Assembly: GCF_008831285.2 (NCBI RefSeq)
Contig: NC_045141.1
Span: forward strand, 20,520,848 to 20,580,847
DNA: 60,000 nucleotides
DNA from: Nymphaea colorata
Taxonomy: Eukaryota > Streptophyta > Magnoliopsida > Nymphaeales > Nymphaeaceae
Direction of reading: 5' to 3'
Each line of letters opens with the position of its first letter. Positions within the stretch are counted from its first letter, which is position 1. This document shows, piece by piece, positions 9,989 to 20,901 of the stretch. Below the pieces are notes generated by a model. The model ran no database searches. It was not told the origin of the DNA and was given only the letters and a program-made list of their open reading frames with translations. The translations under genes and the position numbers were made by a program.

Positions 9989-11584
9989 TTTGTGTCTAGG
10001 GGACGTATTGTCCCCAAATTTTGTTATATATTTTCTATTTTATCGGCTCTCTCTCTCTCTCTCTTCCACAACACATAGAAAATCGGATTCAGAAGACTTG
10101 GAAAAACCATACAAACAAAGCTCCAATTGTGTGCCCATACACAATCGATATCCACACACAAGCGTGCACTCTAGCAACGATCCATTGATAAGATAACGTC
10201 CGGGCTGGCTGGGCATGGGACCAAAAAAGACTTGAAAGCAGTCAAGAACTTTGAGTACGAGTATTTTATCTACCATAAAATGGTGGAGCTCCATCTACTC
10301 CCGGCTTACCTATCAAGAACAGACAATGTTCTGATATTCATAGGTCAGAGAGTCATGCATGACTCGAGTACCAGTTTGCAATAACTCAGAGAGCGGGATG
10401 CAGGAAGGCTCATGTATTTTTCGTTTATTTGGTGTTTTCTTTCTTCACGTATTTGATATACATTATAATCCGATTCTTTTGCCTTTGAGTAGTTTGACAC
10501 TTCAATCCTTTCCTTTTTTTTAAAAAAAAGAAGGCTTTAAGGCCCTTTCATTTCCAACAAGGAAGATGGAAGTTCTAGAAAAGAGAATCGTCTACTTTCT
10601 CCCCCACTTCCACTAGGCCATAGAAACAGACCTCCCACCAAAGCTTCCCCTTATGTCTTGAAGCAACCCCACACTCTCCTTTACACTCCCTCTTTTGTCG
10701 GATTTCAGGTTTTTTATGGATCTAAAATCCACAGATTTAGTTTCCCACCACATTCATTTCAAAATGTGAATAAATCCAGCTTTGGTTCATGCGTCCACAG
10801 ATATCTACAGTTCAATCAATGGTCTTCTCTCGATTTGTGTCCGCAATCTGAAGGGAAATAACATCAGACATTTAAATAGCAAGAATGTGATAGCGTCAGA
10901 CATGTGGGCGTCTTTGATATTGTTTTCTGAAGGTAAAAATTTGAAAAAAAAAAAGCGCTTTATGGTGAGTGGTATCATGCCATCTTTAGGATTCACCTTG
11001 GTGTCTTGTTTCGTTGATGAATGGTGTCATTTATTCTTCTGTGATCGCTTTCAACTCTACTTAGAATACATTTTTTTCAAACAAAAACTTCAGAATTTTT
11101 TTCTAGGAAGTAGCCAAATGAACTTGTTTTCGTAGTAAAATGTTTAGATCAGGAAAGGGACTGCATCTGGGGGGTAGAAATATTCATTTCATGATTCCCT
11201 TTGGAGTTGCATTGATTACCAAATTGGGATACTGCAACGCCTGCAGGAAAATATCTCGTCGCAGCGTTCGCTTTTGCCTTTTATTTTCTCAGTTTTTCCC
11301 TTTTGATGGCAAAAGCATTTCTCTGTCTGTTGGGAAGCTAATAAACGAGGAACAAAATAGTAAGCATCGACTCTCAAGAAGAAATTCCGGAAATAAGAAG
11401 ATTTCTTAAGCTAAGAAAAGGGAATCAGTTCGTTTCACCTGTTCTTTCTCTCTCCGCCATTTAGCAGGGGTTTAAATATGTGAGTAAAATTTGTCAACAG
11501 TTTCATTTTCTGTGTACTCTGATTCTCTGTTTAACTGAATCAATGGACACCTTCATAAACACTGACTATTAAAATAGTTAAAGT
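9989..11584. other. Intergenic, no gene recognised
   Basis: Short CT runs occur near 10048-10064. Open frames at 10658-11409 overlap one another in several frames and have no recognisable domain. I see no supported gene. Confidence 0.4.
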
Positions 11585-12550
11585 AATGAAAATTAATTTG
11601 TGTAATTTAAAACTGCAAAATAAATGAAAATGGAAGCTAATACATAGATGCTTCAAAATATATTAAACTGAAAGATATGAGGAGGAGGTTTGCTACTGCA
11701 GCAGCTCCACATTAGATGGATGTTGAAAGAAGTATGTATGCCTGAACCAAATAATATTTTCAAGAGAAAAAACGGTTCAATATGGGTGGTGCTTTTTAAA
11801 AGTTATTCCTTTCGAAAAGGTGAACCCACCGGCCGGCGGCCGGCCCCTCCCTCGTTCGGACACAGATGCCATCGCCGTAGTTCTTACGTAGCATCTTTTT
11901 TCTCCATATTTACTTCCTAAGCGATGGACATATCTATTTTTGTTTAACGTCCGAAAATTAACTCATTTCTGACGTTTTCATTTTTTTAAACTGTAGTTGG
12001 TTACCTAAAAGAAAACAACTCACCATAATATTGTTTAAATATAAAACCTAAATACCTAGGGACCACAAAACAAGCACCAATACTAAAACTCTTTCTTTTT
12101 TCAAATAACCTTTTATTCAGAACGGGCCTAAAACAGAAGACTCTTCGTCAATAAACATAATATAGCTGGTCAAGCGTCGACGGTTTGATTCATGTGGGTG
12201 CTATTCCTCGAAAAAGATGAGTATAATATAACAAAGAACAGAAAAATATTGGTAAATTTAAAAAAATAAAATAGAACATTTAATAAATTTCAAAAAATAT
12301 AAAAAAACAAAAAATATAAAAAAACACAAAAAACAGGTATAATACGCATATAATACATGTTTTTCATTTTCTAACGTTTTTTTAAGACGGAAATAAAACG
12401 GGTGTTACTGTGTTTAGTTGTATTCTACGCGTCTTTTTTCAATGAGTCTGTTTTTTGTGACAGTGAGAGAAATCTATTTGAAAGAGTTTTACTTTGACAA
12501 GTTGATTTGAAACTAGTGCCTCAGTCATGAACCCTAGAGTCAAGGAGATT
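11585..12550 (+). repeat. Direct duplicated block, copy 1
   Basis: The block recurs in the same orientation at 15800-16675. Shared landmarks in order are TAATTTAAAACTGCAAAATA, AGATATG-GGAGGAGG, AAAAAACGGTTCAATATGGG, the GC-rich palindromic CCGGCCGGCGGCCGGCCCC (11830-11848), CGTTCGGACACAGATGCC, AGAAAACAACTCACCATAAT, AACATAATATAGCTGG and ATGAACCCTAGAGTCAAGG. The start-to-start distance is about 4.2 kb. No LTR TG...CA limits or primer-binding site were found, so it may be a segmental duplication or two copies of one non-autonomous element. Confidence 0.8.
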
Positions 12551-13174
12551 TTGCTTTGTTTTTTTGCTTGGTCGAAATCTGGTTTAACTTTACATACCGA
12601 AATGAAATTAGTTGTTATGATACTGGTGGTTTTATTTGCGGTTGTCAGGTTTTACTTCCGAGAATAACCTTGTATCTATTGCTGGCAAATTCTGTAATTA
12701 CTAATTAGTCTGTGCCACTGTTGCAAGAATATTTATTCTTTTGACTATTGTTGCTTTCAAGTGCAGGAACAAAATTTTTTGTGGTATACAAAACATGGAA
12801 GCCCTTTTGAAGTTTATATATGAATTTATACACTGATTATGTTTTGAAAAATTCATTCTTTGAACTTCATCTTTCTCAAGCAGTCCGGAAAGACCGCATA
12901 GGCTTAATTGGGCGATAGGCCAATCAGGTCCTAAATTGAGAGATTGGAACGTCTACAGTTTTTTTTACTTGCAGGTGCTTGTTTGTGGTTCTATATCCTG
13001 TTGATATTGGTCAATAGTCAACTAAGTTGGTTTTCTATGGTATCTGTACACACACTTTCTTTTCAATGCAAAAAATGCATCGTTATTGCTCATTGCTAGG
13101 TGACTGATCCAGTATTTTCAGCAGCAGGATCTCGAGTTCTTCAATCTGGAATTTGATTTTGTTTCAAGAAGTGG

Positions 13175-13210
<36 letters not shown>

Positions 13211-14039
13211 AGGAGATACCTATACTAACAGCGCTGGTGGAAATTGTAGTTTGATAGCGAGTCCTGGTGACATTGATGCAACCCTAAGGAGTGTAGCATA
13301 GCTAGTTGGTGTGTAAATATTATGTTGTTGGTTCCTGTGGGTGCTACTAAGAGGTGTGGGGAGTTTTGGACAATTGCCAACCAATAAAAAATGGTTATTT
13401 TTATATTGAAATTTCATGGTTTTTTTTTTTTCTAATTTGCATAAAGGCGTCCCTTAAAAAAATCTACAATTATATTAATTAGTGCCATTTTGCCGAAATT
13501 TTCGGGCTCCGACCTTAGTGCTTCGCTCCTAAACTGCAAATGGTAGTGTTGCAACTACCTAAGTTTTGGAGCAAACCCTAAAACCCCAAGAACAGGAGAC
13601 CTCCAGGAAGGGTGCGGTGGCTTGGAGAAGTAAGACAAGGTGTCCTCAACCAGGAGAATTTCTCCGGGGTAGAAAAGTCAGCCACCTACCAATCTGACTC
13701 TTTAAAAAAAAAATCCGCAGAAAAAATAACTGAGGGCGGACATATATATTGCAAAAGAATGAAGAAATACAAAAAAAGAAAGAAGAAAGAAAGCAAAAAA
13801 CTGTATAAAATATACAATTATTCAACCAATAACTGAATCACATTCAAGGAGACAGCACCGTCTCTAATCTGAAACTTATCAAGAGACAGAACGATACGTG
13901 GCGTAAATTCTTTTGGAGGCAGACAAACAAGCCAAAGTCTCGAAAAGAAACCTCAGCAAATGATCGTCGTGAAGAAAGAAATCATCGTCAAAATAAAGAA
14001 ATTTCTGTTTTAAGTCTGATCAGACATCCAAAGACGAAG
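12551..14039. other. Intergenic with AT microsatellite
   Basis: An AT dinucleotide run occupies about 13176-13208 and a SINE-like segment follows. No coding similarity is seen. Confidence 0.4.
13290..13430 (+). mobile_element. tRNA-related SINE-like segment
   Basis: TAGCATAGCTAGTTGGTGTG (13294-13313) resembles a pol III A box, and TTGGTTCCTGTGGG (13328-13341) a weak B box; a run of T ends the segment. Similar heads with GTTTGATTC-TGTGG cores occur at 12158-12215, 16556-16612 and 57949-58010. The family assignment is tentative. Confidence 0.35.
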
Positions 14040-14450
14040 GCTGATCTTCACTTACTCTCTCAAAAAAAGGAGAGAACACGTTAGTCCTGAACCAAGAAGA
14101 ATGGCTTTCCTCACCTTGTCTGTCCAATTCTGTCTTAAAATCACCTCAGAACGAAGACTTTGCAAAGCCCCCACGTCGGAAAATGAAGGCCACCGCATCC
14201 CCAACCACCACAAAATTTCCAAATCTGCAAAGAATAGGAACATACGAACAGGAAATGGGGACTTTCTTCCCCAGACTTTTCGCACGGAAAGTGGCATGGG
14301 ATGAGATTTCTCACGCTTGAAGAGGACATGTACATCGGGGACATCCTCCATCTGAAGTGAAGAATGTCTTGTTCATCAAACAACCTTTGGAGTTCAAAGA
14401 GGATAAGAGTTCTGCACACAAAGGTGCAACTATTCAACATACCAAAGAGG
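14040..14450 (-). pseudogene. LINE (L1-type) C-terminal fragment
   Basis: On the minus strand the two overlapping frames give EESPHFLFVCSYSLQIWKF and, after a frameshift, ILRQNWTDKVRKAILL. The first matches the zf-RVT zinc-binding segment after the reverse transcriptase of plant L1 elements (E-x-x-x-HLFF-x-C-x(5)-IW). The element is truncated on both sides and frameshifted. Confidence 0.6.
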
Positions 14451-14720
14451 ACGTATAGTCAGCATATGATTCCGCTCCTAAGGCTAAGATCTTAACCACA
14501 TTGAATTAGTGACTTGCAACCAAGCACGGATATGGGCATGATCATTGTAATGTCACAAATTTTCACTTTGCTTTAAGAGAAAGTCAGGATTTTCTTTAGG
14601 GGCGGGCCGACAACCTCTGAATCCGGATAAGACCAATTGAATTCAAATAAAAAAAATACATGGCACAATTAAAAAATTTTATTTTTTTCAATGTAATTTT
14701 TTTTTCATTGGTCGGGATGG

Positions 14721-14790
14721 GGGGCCATGGCCTAGGCGAGCCCCCTCCTCCTTCCGGGGCCATGGCCTAGGCGAGCCCCCTCCTCCTTCC
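14721..14790 (+). repeat. Two GC-rich 35-bp tandem repeats
   Basis: Two virtually identical units start GGGGCCATGGCCTAGGCG at 14721 and 14756 and end CCCCTCCTCCTTCC. Each contains the palindrome GGCCATGGCC. The composition contrasts with the AT-rich surroundings. Confidence 0.85.
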
Positions 14791-15549
14791 GCCCCTGCTT
14801 GCCTGCATGGCGCTGGTCAGCAGACTTTATATTCGTGACAGTAGCGGAGTTTCATGTAGGCTGATATGGGCATTTACCAGCCCACAAATTTGGATGATTT
14901 TACATATGATTTTTGGTGCCCCTAAAAACCTAAAATTATTTTTGATTAGTACTTTTAAACCCAAATTTTCTAGCTCAGTCATTAATTCGTGGCAATCATG
15001 AAGGGATTCAGGTTGACCAGACCATTCGCCAGTGGAAAAAGTCGAAAATTTCGAGCTGCAAATGGATCCATTATGGTTTTTTGGGTTATCTTCTTTGTTG
15101 TAATAAATTTGATCCGGATCCAACCGTCCTGGACCCACATTCTATGGCCGATTTAAATAAATAATAAAGAAATAAACAGTTAGTAAAGGATAGACAGAAA
15201 GGAATAGGTCTTATGTGTTTTTTGACATACCATGCGTAACAGTTTATGTAAGTTTTATATCTCCAGCTAGACGGTCGTGCCCGACCATTCAATCATCATT
15301 CTCCCCTACCAAGTTGGACCCGTCTCCATATAATTCTGAATTTGGCATGATTAATTTTTTGAAGTAAATAAGCACCCAATTAAATATTTGTATTTTAGAA
15401 GCACAATGTTCTTCAGCCTTTTAATGAAACGAAAAAAATTTACCAAAGTTTGATTTTTCATTTTGGTTTTTTTGCTTAATCGAGAGAAATATGATAAGAG
15501 TAGGCAAGCAATGAGTAATCCAGCCTACTTTTTTACTACCTTTTTATTG

Positions 15550-15690
15550 GGTTCAGGTTTTTGGTTCGATGGATTTCAATTCATCCCGTACTAGTTTCAG
15601 AAAAAGGTTAGGAATCAGAATAACTAACCACTTAATAACCTCCTTTATAAGTTATATTGAAGATTTCTCACAATCTTCAATACAAAACTA
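15550..15690 (+). repeat. Dispersed repeat, related to 41065-41215
   Basis: The order TTGGTTCGATGGAT, ACTAACCACTTAATAACC and TCTCACAATCTTCAATAC matches TTGGTTTGATGGAT, CAGCCACTTAACAACC and TCTCACAATCTTCAATGC at 41075-41205 in the same orientation. The class is unknown. Confidence 0.6.
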
Positions 15691-15799
15691 AAACTAAAAT
15701 TTTGAAACATATGAGATTTTTGAGTTTTTTTTTTGTTGCTAACTCCCTCCTCACCGGACAATATCTCTTTTAAATTAAAAAGAAAGAGTAAATTAATCC

Positions 15800-16675
15800 A
15801 ATGAAAATTAACTTTTGTAATTTAAAACTGCAAAATAGATGAAAATGAAAGCGAATTTGTAATTTAAAACTGCAAAATAGATGAAAATGAAAGCGAATAC
15901 ATAGATGCTTGGAAAATATATTAAACTGAAGATATGGGGAGGAGGACAAGGTTAGCTATGCAGCAGCTCCACGTTAGATGGCTGTTGACCTGAACCAAAT
16001 AATATTTTAAAGAGAAAAAACGGTTCAATATGGGTGGTGTTTTTTTAAAAGTTGTTCCTTTCTAAAAGGTGAACCCACCGGCCGGCGGCCGGCCCCTCTC
16101 TCGTTCGGACACAGATGCCATCGCCGTGGTTCTTACGCAGCATCTTTTTTCTCCATATGTACTTCTAAGCGATGGACAATTGGACATATCTATTTTTGTT
16201 TAACGTCGGAAATAAACCCATTTTTAAAGTTTTCATTTTTTTAAACTGTGGTTGGTTACCTAAAAGAAAACAACTCACCATAATTTTGTACTGGCCAAAA
16301 CATATTCGATTACTCTTGAGCACTTGTAACTCATTTTAATTAGTTACTTCCATGATTCCATTCATATAATCAAATAAAAAGCGTTAAATTTAAATGCTTA
16401 AATAAAGAATCTAAATACCTACGGACGAATATGTGAAAGAATCTAAATACCTACGGACAATATGTGAAAGGACCAAAGCAAGCACGAATACTAAAACTTT
16501 ACGAATTCTCTTTTGTTTAAAAAAGTTTCAAATGAAAAGGAATTTGCGTCAAAGAACATAATATAGCTGGTGGAACGTCAATTGTTTGATTCCTGTGGAT
16601 GTTATTTCTTTAAACTACACATGATAGTGCCGCAGCTATGAACCCTAGAGTCAAGGAGTAGGTTTTGCTTCTTGG
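15800..16675 (+). repeat. Direct duplicated block, copy 2
   Basis: Partner of 11585-12550. It also contains a private tandem duplication of a 42-base unit (15814-15855 and 15856-15897, beginning TTTGTAATTTAAAACTG) and a small duplication of CTAAATACCTACGGAC near 16431 and 16442. The GC-rich palindrome is conserved at about 16078-16096. Confidence 0.8.
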
Positions 16676-17744
16676 GCAGCTTCCCCAAACAAAGAAAAAC
16701 CCATTTTGACATTAGTTAGGCCAGCAGAGAGATGTGCCGTGCACCAATTAACTACTGTTTTTTGTTTAGTATATTCTTTTCGATCATCTGTTTTAGATAA
16801 ACCCAAAAACATGCATTTTTCTACATTAGTTCTGTAGATATACAGTACTTGTATTGTAAACGACACTAAGAAATTAAAGAAAATAAGTACCAACCTCTAA
16901 TTACTAAGTTCTGCCCAATATTCTAACAATACAAAAAATTAGGACAGCTAACATAAGAGACACGAGACATGGCTTGAAAATTTTGACCAGTCCTTCGCTG
17001 GAAAACAGTAACAAAGAAAATTATTAATATATAGTTATACGTTTGGCGTAATAAAAATATTCTACCATGTTTAGACTTTGTGGAAGAAAATATTGAAATA
17101 GAAGAATCCGTTTTCCTGTGAAAATTGGTAAACCGATATACGCGTGGAATGAAATGAAAAATGTTCAAAACTATTTTTCCTTTACGACGACTCTTTACTT
17201 CTTCCGCAATCATTTAGAAGAAAGGCGTCACAAACTACCAACTACAGCCGCTGCACTCGATTTTTTAAATCGACCACTCCCTTTGAATTTTCAAACCATC
17301 ATCCATGATCCCCAAAAAGTATTCATCAACTCGGTCAATAATGCCTCGATTCGCCTCCTCCATCGGTCAAGTCCACAGCTCTAAAACGAAAGTTCTTCAA
17401 TAGGAATTTCAATCTGGGCATCCGATTAAATCACAGAAAAGAAACAAAGACAAAGAAGAAGTGGTCGTGGAAATTAGAAGCGTCATTCAAATTGTTGGGG
17501 CTGCTGGCTGCAACTTAAAGCAGCCATGGAGTTGACCCACCATTCCTTTCAATAAGAGAAACGCCTGCCCGGAACAAAGGCGGCCTAATCCTTCTTCCAA
17601 GGATCTCCAGAACAACGCCGGCCGGGCAAGCAAGCCCGGACGGGAAGCCAAACGGAAGCAATTCCATTACGTGAACCCGACCCTGAAGTTTTCTCTCCCT
17701 GAGTTCTCTTGACTTTTAATTCCCCTCCCCCCGACTCAGCCTCC
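16676..17744. other. Intergenic and 5' flank of the DUF1218 gene
   Basis: No coding similarity is seen before about 17500. The sequence then becomes richer in C and CT near 17540-17744, consistent with the leader of the following gene. No clear TATA box was identified. Confidence 0.4.
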
Positions 17745-19228
17745 ATGCCTTCGTTTTCCCTTCGCCTTCTAATGGAGCACAAGCTACCCATCTCCAGAAA
17801 CAAGGCACTCTACGCAACCGTGGCGTTCCTCGGCCTCCTCTCCTTCACCACATGCGTTGCTGCAGAGTTCAAGAAGAACCAGGTAAGATAATTGAGAGAA
17901 AGGGAGAGAGCTTTCTTGTATAGATTGGTTTTCTGGTGCAGTTTTTTGATTGTTTTAGTTTGTGGCGGGCCGGGTTCTAAATTGAAGTTGAAGGACCTGA
18001 AATTGGACGCGAAATTCTGTTCTCTGCCGAAGAGTCCGGCGTTTGAGTTGGGGATCACGGCGGCGGCCTGCCTCCTCTGTGCTCAGGTGATCACATACGC
18101 CTCCATCGCGAAAGCCTATTTCTCCAAGGACACAAAAGCTCAGTTCGGCGAGAGGATGACGACCGTCCTCATCACGCTCTCCCTTCTGTCCTGGTAAGCC
18201 TATCTCGGTCCTTGTTCGCTTTTACGTTGGCTGCGTAAATTGCAAGCGTGTTCTCCTCCTTTCGTTCTCTTTGGAAGAGAAAATATCATTTTTTTGTTCT
18301 TGTTTGTTAAAGTAAAGTTTTTCGTTAAGAAACTCTCCACAAAATTGCACAATGAAAACTTGTTAGGCAATTCAGACTCTTCAACTCGACATCCTTCTTT
18401 CCCAAATCTTCTTTCCGTTCGAGCACCGCATAGGTGATAGAGATTCTGAATTCAACATCACATCTAGTTCATCCTCATTCAACTGGTCATGGTTTCTGCA
18501 TAACTAATTTCTCATTTTCATTGAAAGCTGGTTGGCATCCAAGTCTACGCATCTTTTAAGACTTTTAATAAATTGCGTATGGTCAAGAGTTCGGCATTAA
18601 GCATCCGTTTCTTCCGCCAACTTATGACAATGTTTGTCGAGGGCTCCTCGCCAGCTGCCCAGTTTTAAGTTGATTTTTTTTAAATAAAAACCAAGCTTTT
18701 AAGGCTGCGCATCGAGCCAAGCCTAGACCGATTCAAAGTCAGGCTTGGACCAACTTCAATTTGTGCCCGTGGCCCAATGCCCATTGCTTAAGCTCCACCA
18801 TCAATGCTTTAATTTGAGCTCGGCTTTAACATAATTTTAATAAAAAAAAACTTAAAATATGTAAAATTTAATTATATTTATAATAAAAATATGATTAAAA
18901 ATAATTTTTAACATATATATATATATGTAATGGGGTAAAGGCAACCGGCCTTTGACATAGTAAAAAATTGTGCAGGGGGGTTGGGGGACTGGCGATCGTG
19001 TTGCTGGGGGTGGGGTCGAGCATGAACCAGAGGCAACCATATGGCGAAGGATGGCTGGACGGCGAGTGCTACGTGGTGAGGAGGGGAGTGTACTCCGGTG
19101 CATCTCTGCTCGCCATCGTCACCGTCGCCTCCGCATTGACTGTTCACTGTGCAATCAACAGGAGGCACGAAGGTGCGGTAATGGCGGACGCGAGGCTGCC
19201 AACAACCAAGAAGAAAGCACCAAGTTAA
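17745..19228 (+). CDS. DUF1218 four-span membrane protein (MWL/DESIGUAL-type)
   Basis: Three exons: 17745-17882, 17988-18193 and 18976-19228, with introns GTAAGA...AAG, GTAAGC...CAG; the second splits a Trp codon and restores SWGVGGLAIV. The product is 198 residues from the first ATG, or 189 from the in-frame ATG at 17772 (MEHK...), which fits relatives better. Members are small plant-specific proteins with four predicted membrane spans; Arabidopsis MWL1/2 affect lignin and DESIGUAL proteins affect leaf symmetry. Visible here are a first hydrophobic span (YATVAFLGLLSFTTCVAAEF), the post-span DLKLDAKFC-LPKSPAFELG segment, two central spans, and the highly conserved SMNQRQPYG-GWLDGECYVVRRGVYSGA block before the last span. 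The short basic tail ends TKKKAPS. The exon 2 start may be six bases later (17994). Intron 2 (782 bases) contains AT-rich repeat sequence. Family assignment is firm; the exact paralogue and role are not. Confidence 0.9.
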
Positions 19229-20901
19229 AGAAACAAAGTATAGTAAAAATGACAGAAAAGATGCCACGAAACAAAGGGAAACTGTATAATAAATAATGAA
19301 AGGGAAGGGGCGCATATGGGGAGATTGGCTGGGGAGCGTCATGGAGAGTAGGAGATGACCTGTTTGTTGGAAACCAACAAATGGGTCGACCAAATCATTT
19401 TTTTTTTTTATTTATGTAAGAAGTCGTTTAAGATAAAGATGTACCTATTTTTTCCTTCTTTCTTTTCCCCCACTTTTTTTTTGCAGCTTTGATTGTACAT
19501 GTTTCAATTGTTAAAAGGAATGATAAAGCCAATTGCTCAACTTTTGAGCTTAAATGAGCGGACGAGCTTCTCTTGTGCTCGTCAAAATCAGAATCTTATC
19601 GAGACATGTCTGCGATCTCCTCCTCTTAAAAGAAGCATTCCTTCATGGGTGGGTGACATGGCCACATGGGTCGTCGTCAAGCTGACTATCCTTGAAAGCC
19701 AGTGGTCTGGTTCGGCTAAAAAGAGGGAATCCATCTTATCCTCTCCCCTTCATGCAAGCCACAGGAAATTTCATCGCTCAAACCCTGTATCAGCCGATGT
19801 GCATCGTTTGAGAACAACGTCAAACCCTCCTATTTATCAGACACGCAGGTCTGGTAATGGGCTGCACTTAGGTGTCTTCTCGACATATGAATGAGAAAAG
19901 CCAGAAGGTAAGAGAATGACAAAAACTAAAAACCACTTTCATACCCCAAATCTTATGGCAGCTTCCAAAAGGGAACGAGGGATGAGTCGAGTTACGTTGA
20001 TCACAAAAGTGTGGTTATGAAGTGTTACGCACCGAGCATAAAAAAGATAGGATCCTTAGAATGTAAATAGTTAATCTTTTAGCTTTTGTTCCAAACACAT
20101 CCCTAACTTGTATGCAATTTTCAGTTGACGCATTCTTGTCCTCGCACTTTAAGAGAAGCATATATTCTTGGTAGTCTAAGCATCGTTAGCATCTTAATAT
20201 ACTTACGTGGTCACAAAATGGGTTTTTGTTATTCAAGAACCACTTTCATAACAGCACATCCTTTTTCATAAAAAAAACCAAAAAGTTCAACAAACTGCTA
20301 TCCCAGGAAAATTTTGCAGCAATCCCATGTGTTTTTTCAAGCCATCTGTTTAAGTAGATATGAAGTCCAGGAGGTAGTATGAGTGGTAGTATACTGTATT
20401 CCTAAGCAGAAATGTTCTCAAAGCAATCCGCACTACCAAGATAAATTTAACAATCCTAAAAACCTGGTGACTTTGAAGGGGTCATCTCGGATCTGCACTG
20501 ACCAAGCATATTTGCCTTTGTCCAGAGACCAACAAGACCAAAGGAAATATAACTAAAGTTCCAATGACATTTGTAACATCCTCACATGTAAATTAATTAC
20601 ATCGAAAGCATGGTTGAGTGCCTGATGACTAAGAAGACAGTTGCGAGCTAGCTCAAGCAAATAGCATGCCATTAAGTTTCCGCAGCAGAAGTGCTTTATA
20701 CAGAACTTAATATGTAAGTGATGCCTCGTTGCTTTGGGAAGAAAATCCTAATTCAAGAGCAACTGGAAATAAACTCAACGGTTAAGACTCTTCTGCTCAA
20801 ATACCAGAGGGACTTACATGTGCAGCTGCACAAACCAAAGCCACAGGCATACTTGAACACGTTTCTCTTGATTACCATGTGAGATCACTTCTTTTCAGCT
20901 G
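19229..20901. other. Intergenic between convergent genes
   Basis: This is the space between the 3' ends of the DUF1218 gene and DCP5, which converge. It should hold both 3' untranslated regions. An open frame of 133 codons at 19493-19894 shows no recognisable motif and was not called. Confidence 0.5.

Noticed and set aside
11585-16675. LTR retrotransposon with 0.9 kb LTRs
   Set aside because: Neither copy has TG...CA ends, and no primer-binding site or polypurine tract borders the interior.
18908-19393. 161-codon minus-strand frame
   Set aside because: It is the antisense shadow of the conserved third exon of the DUF1218 gene.
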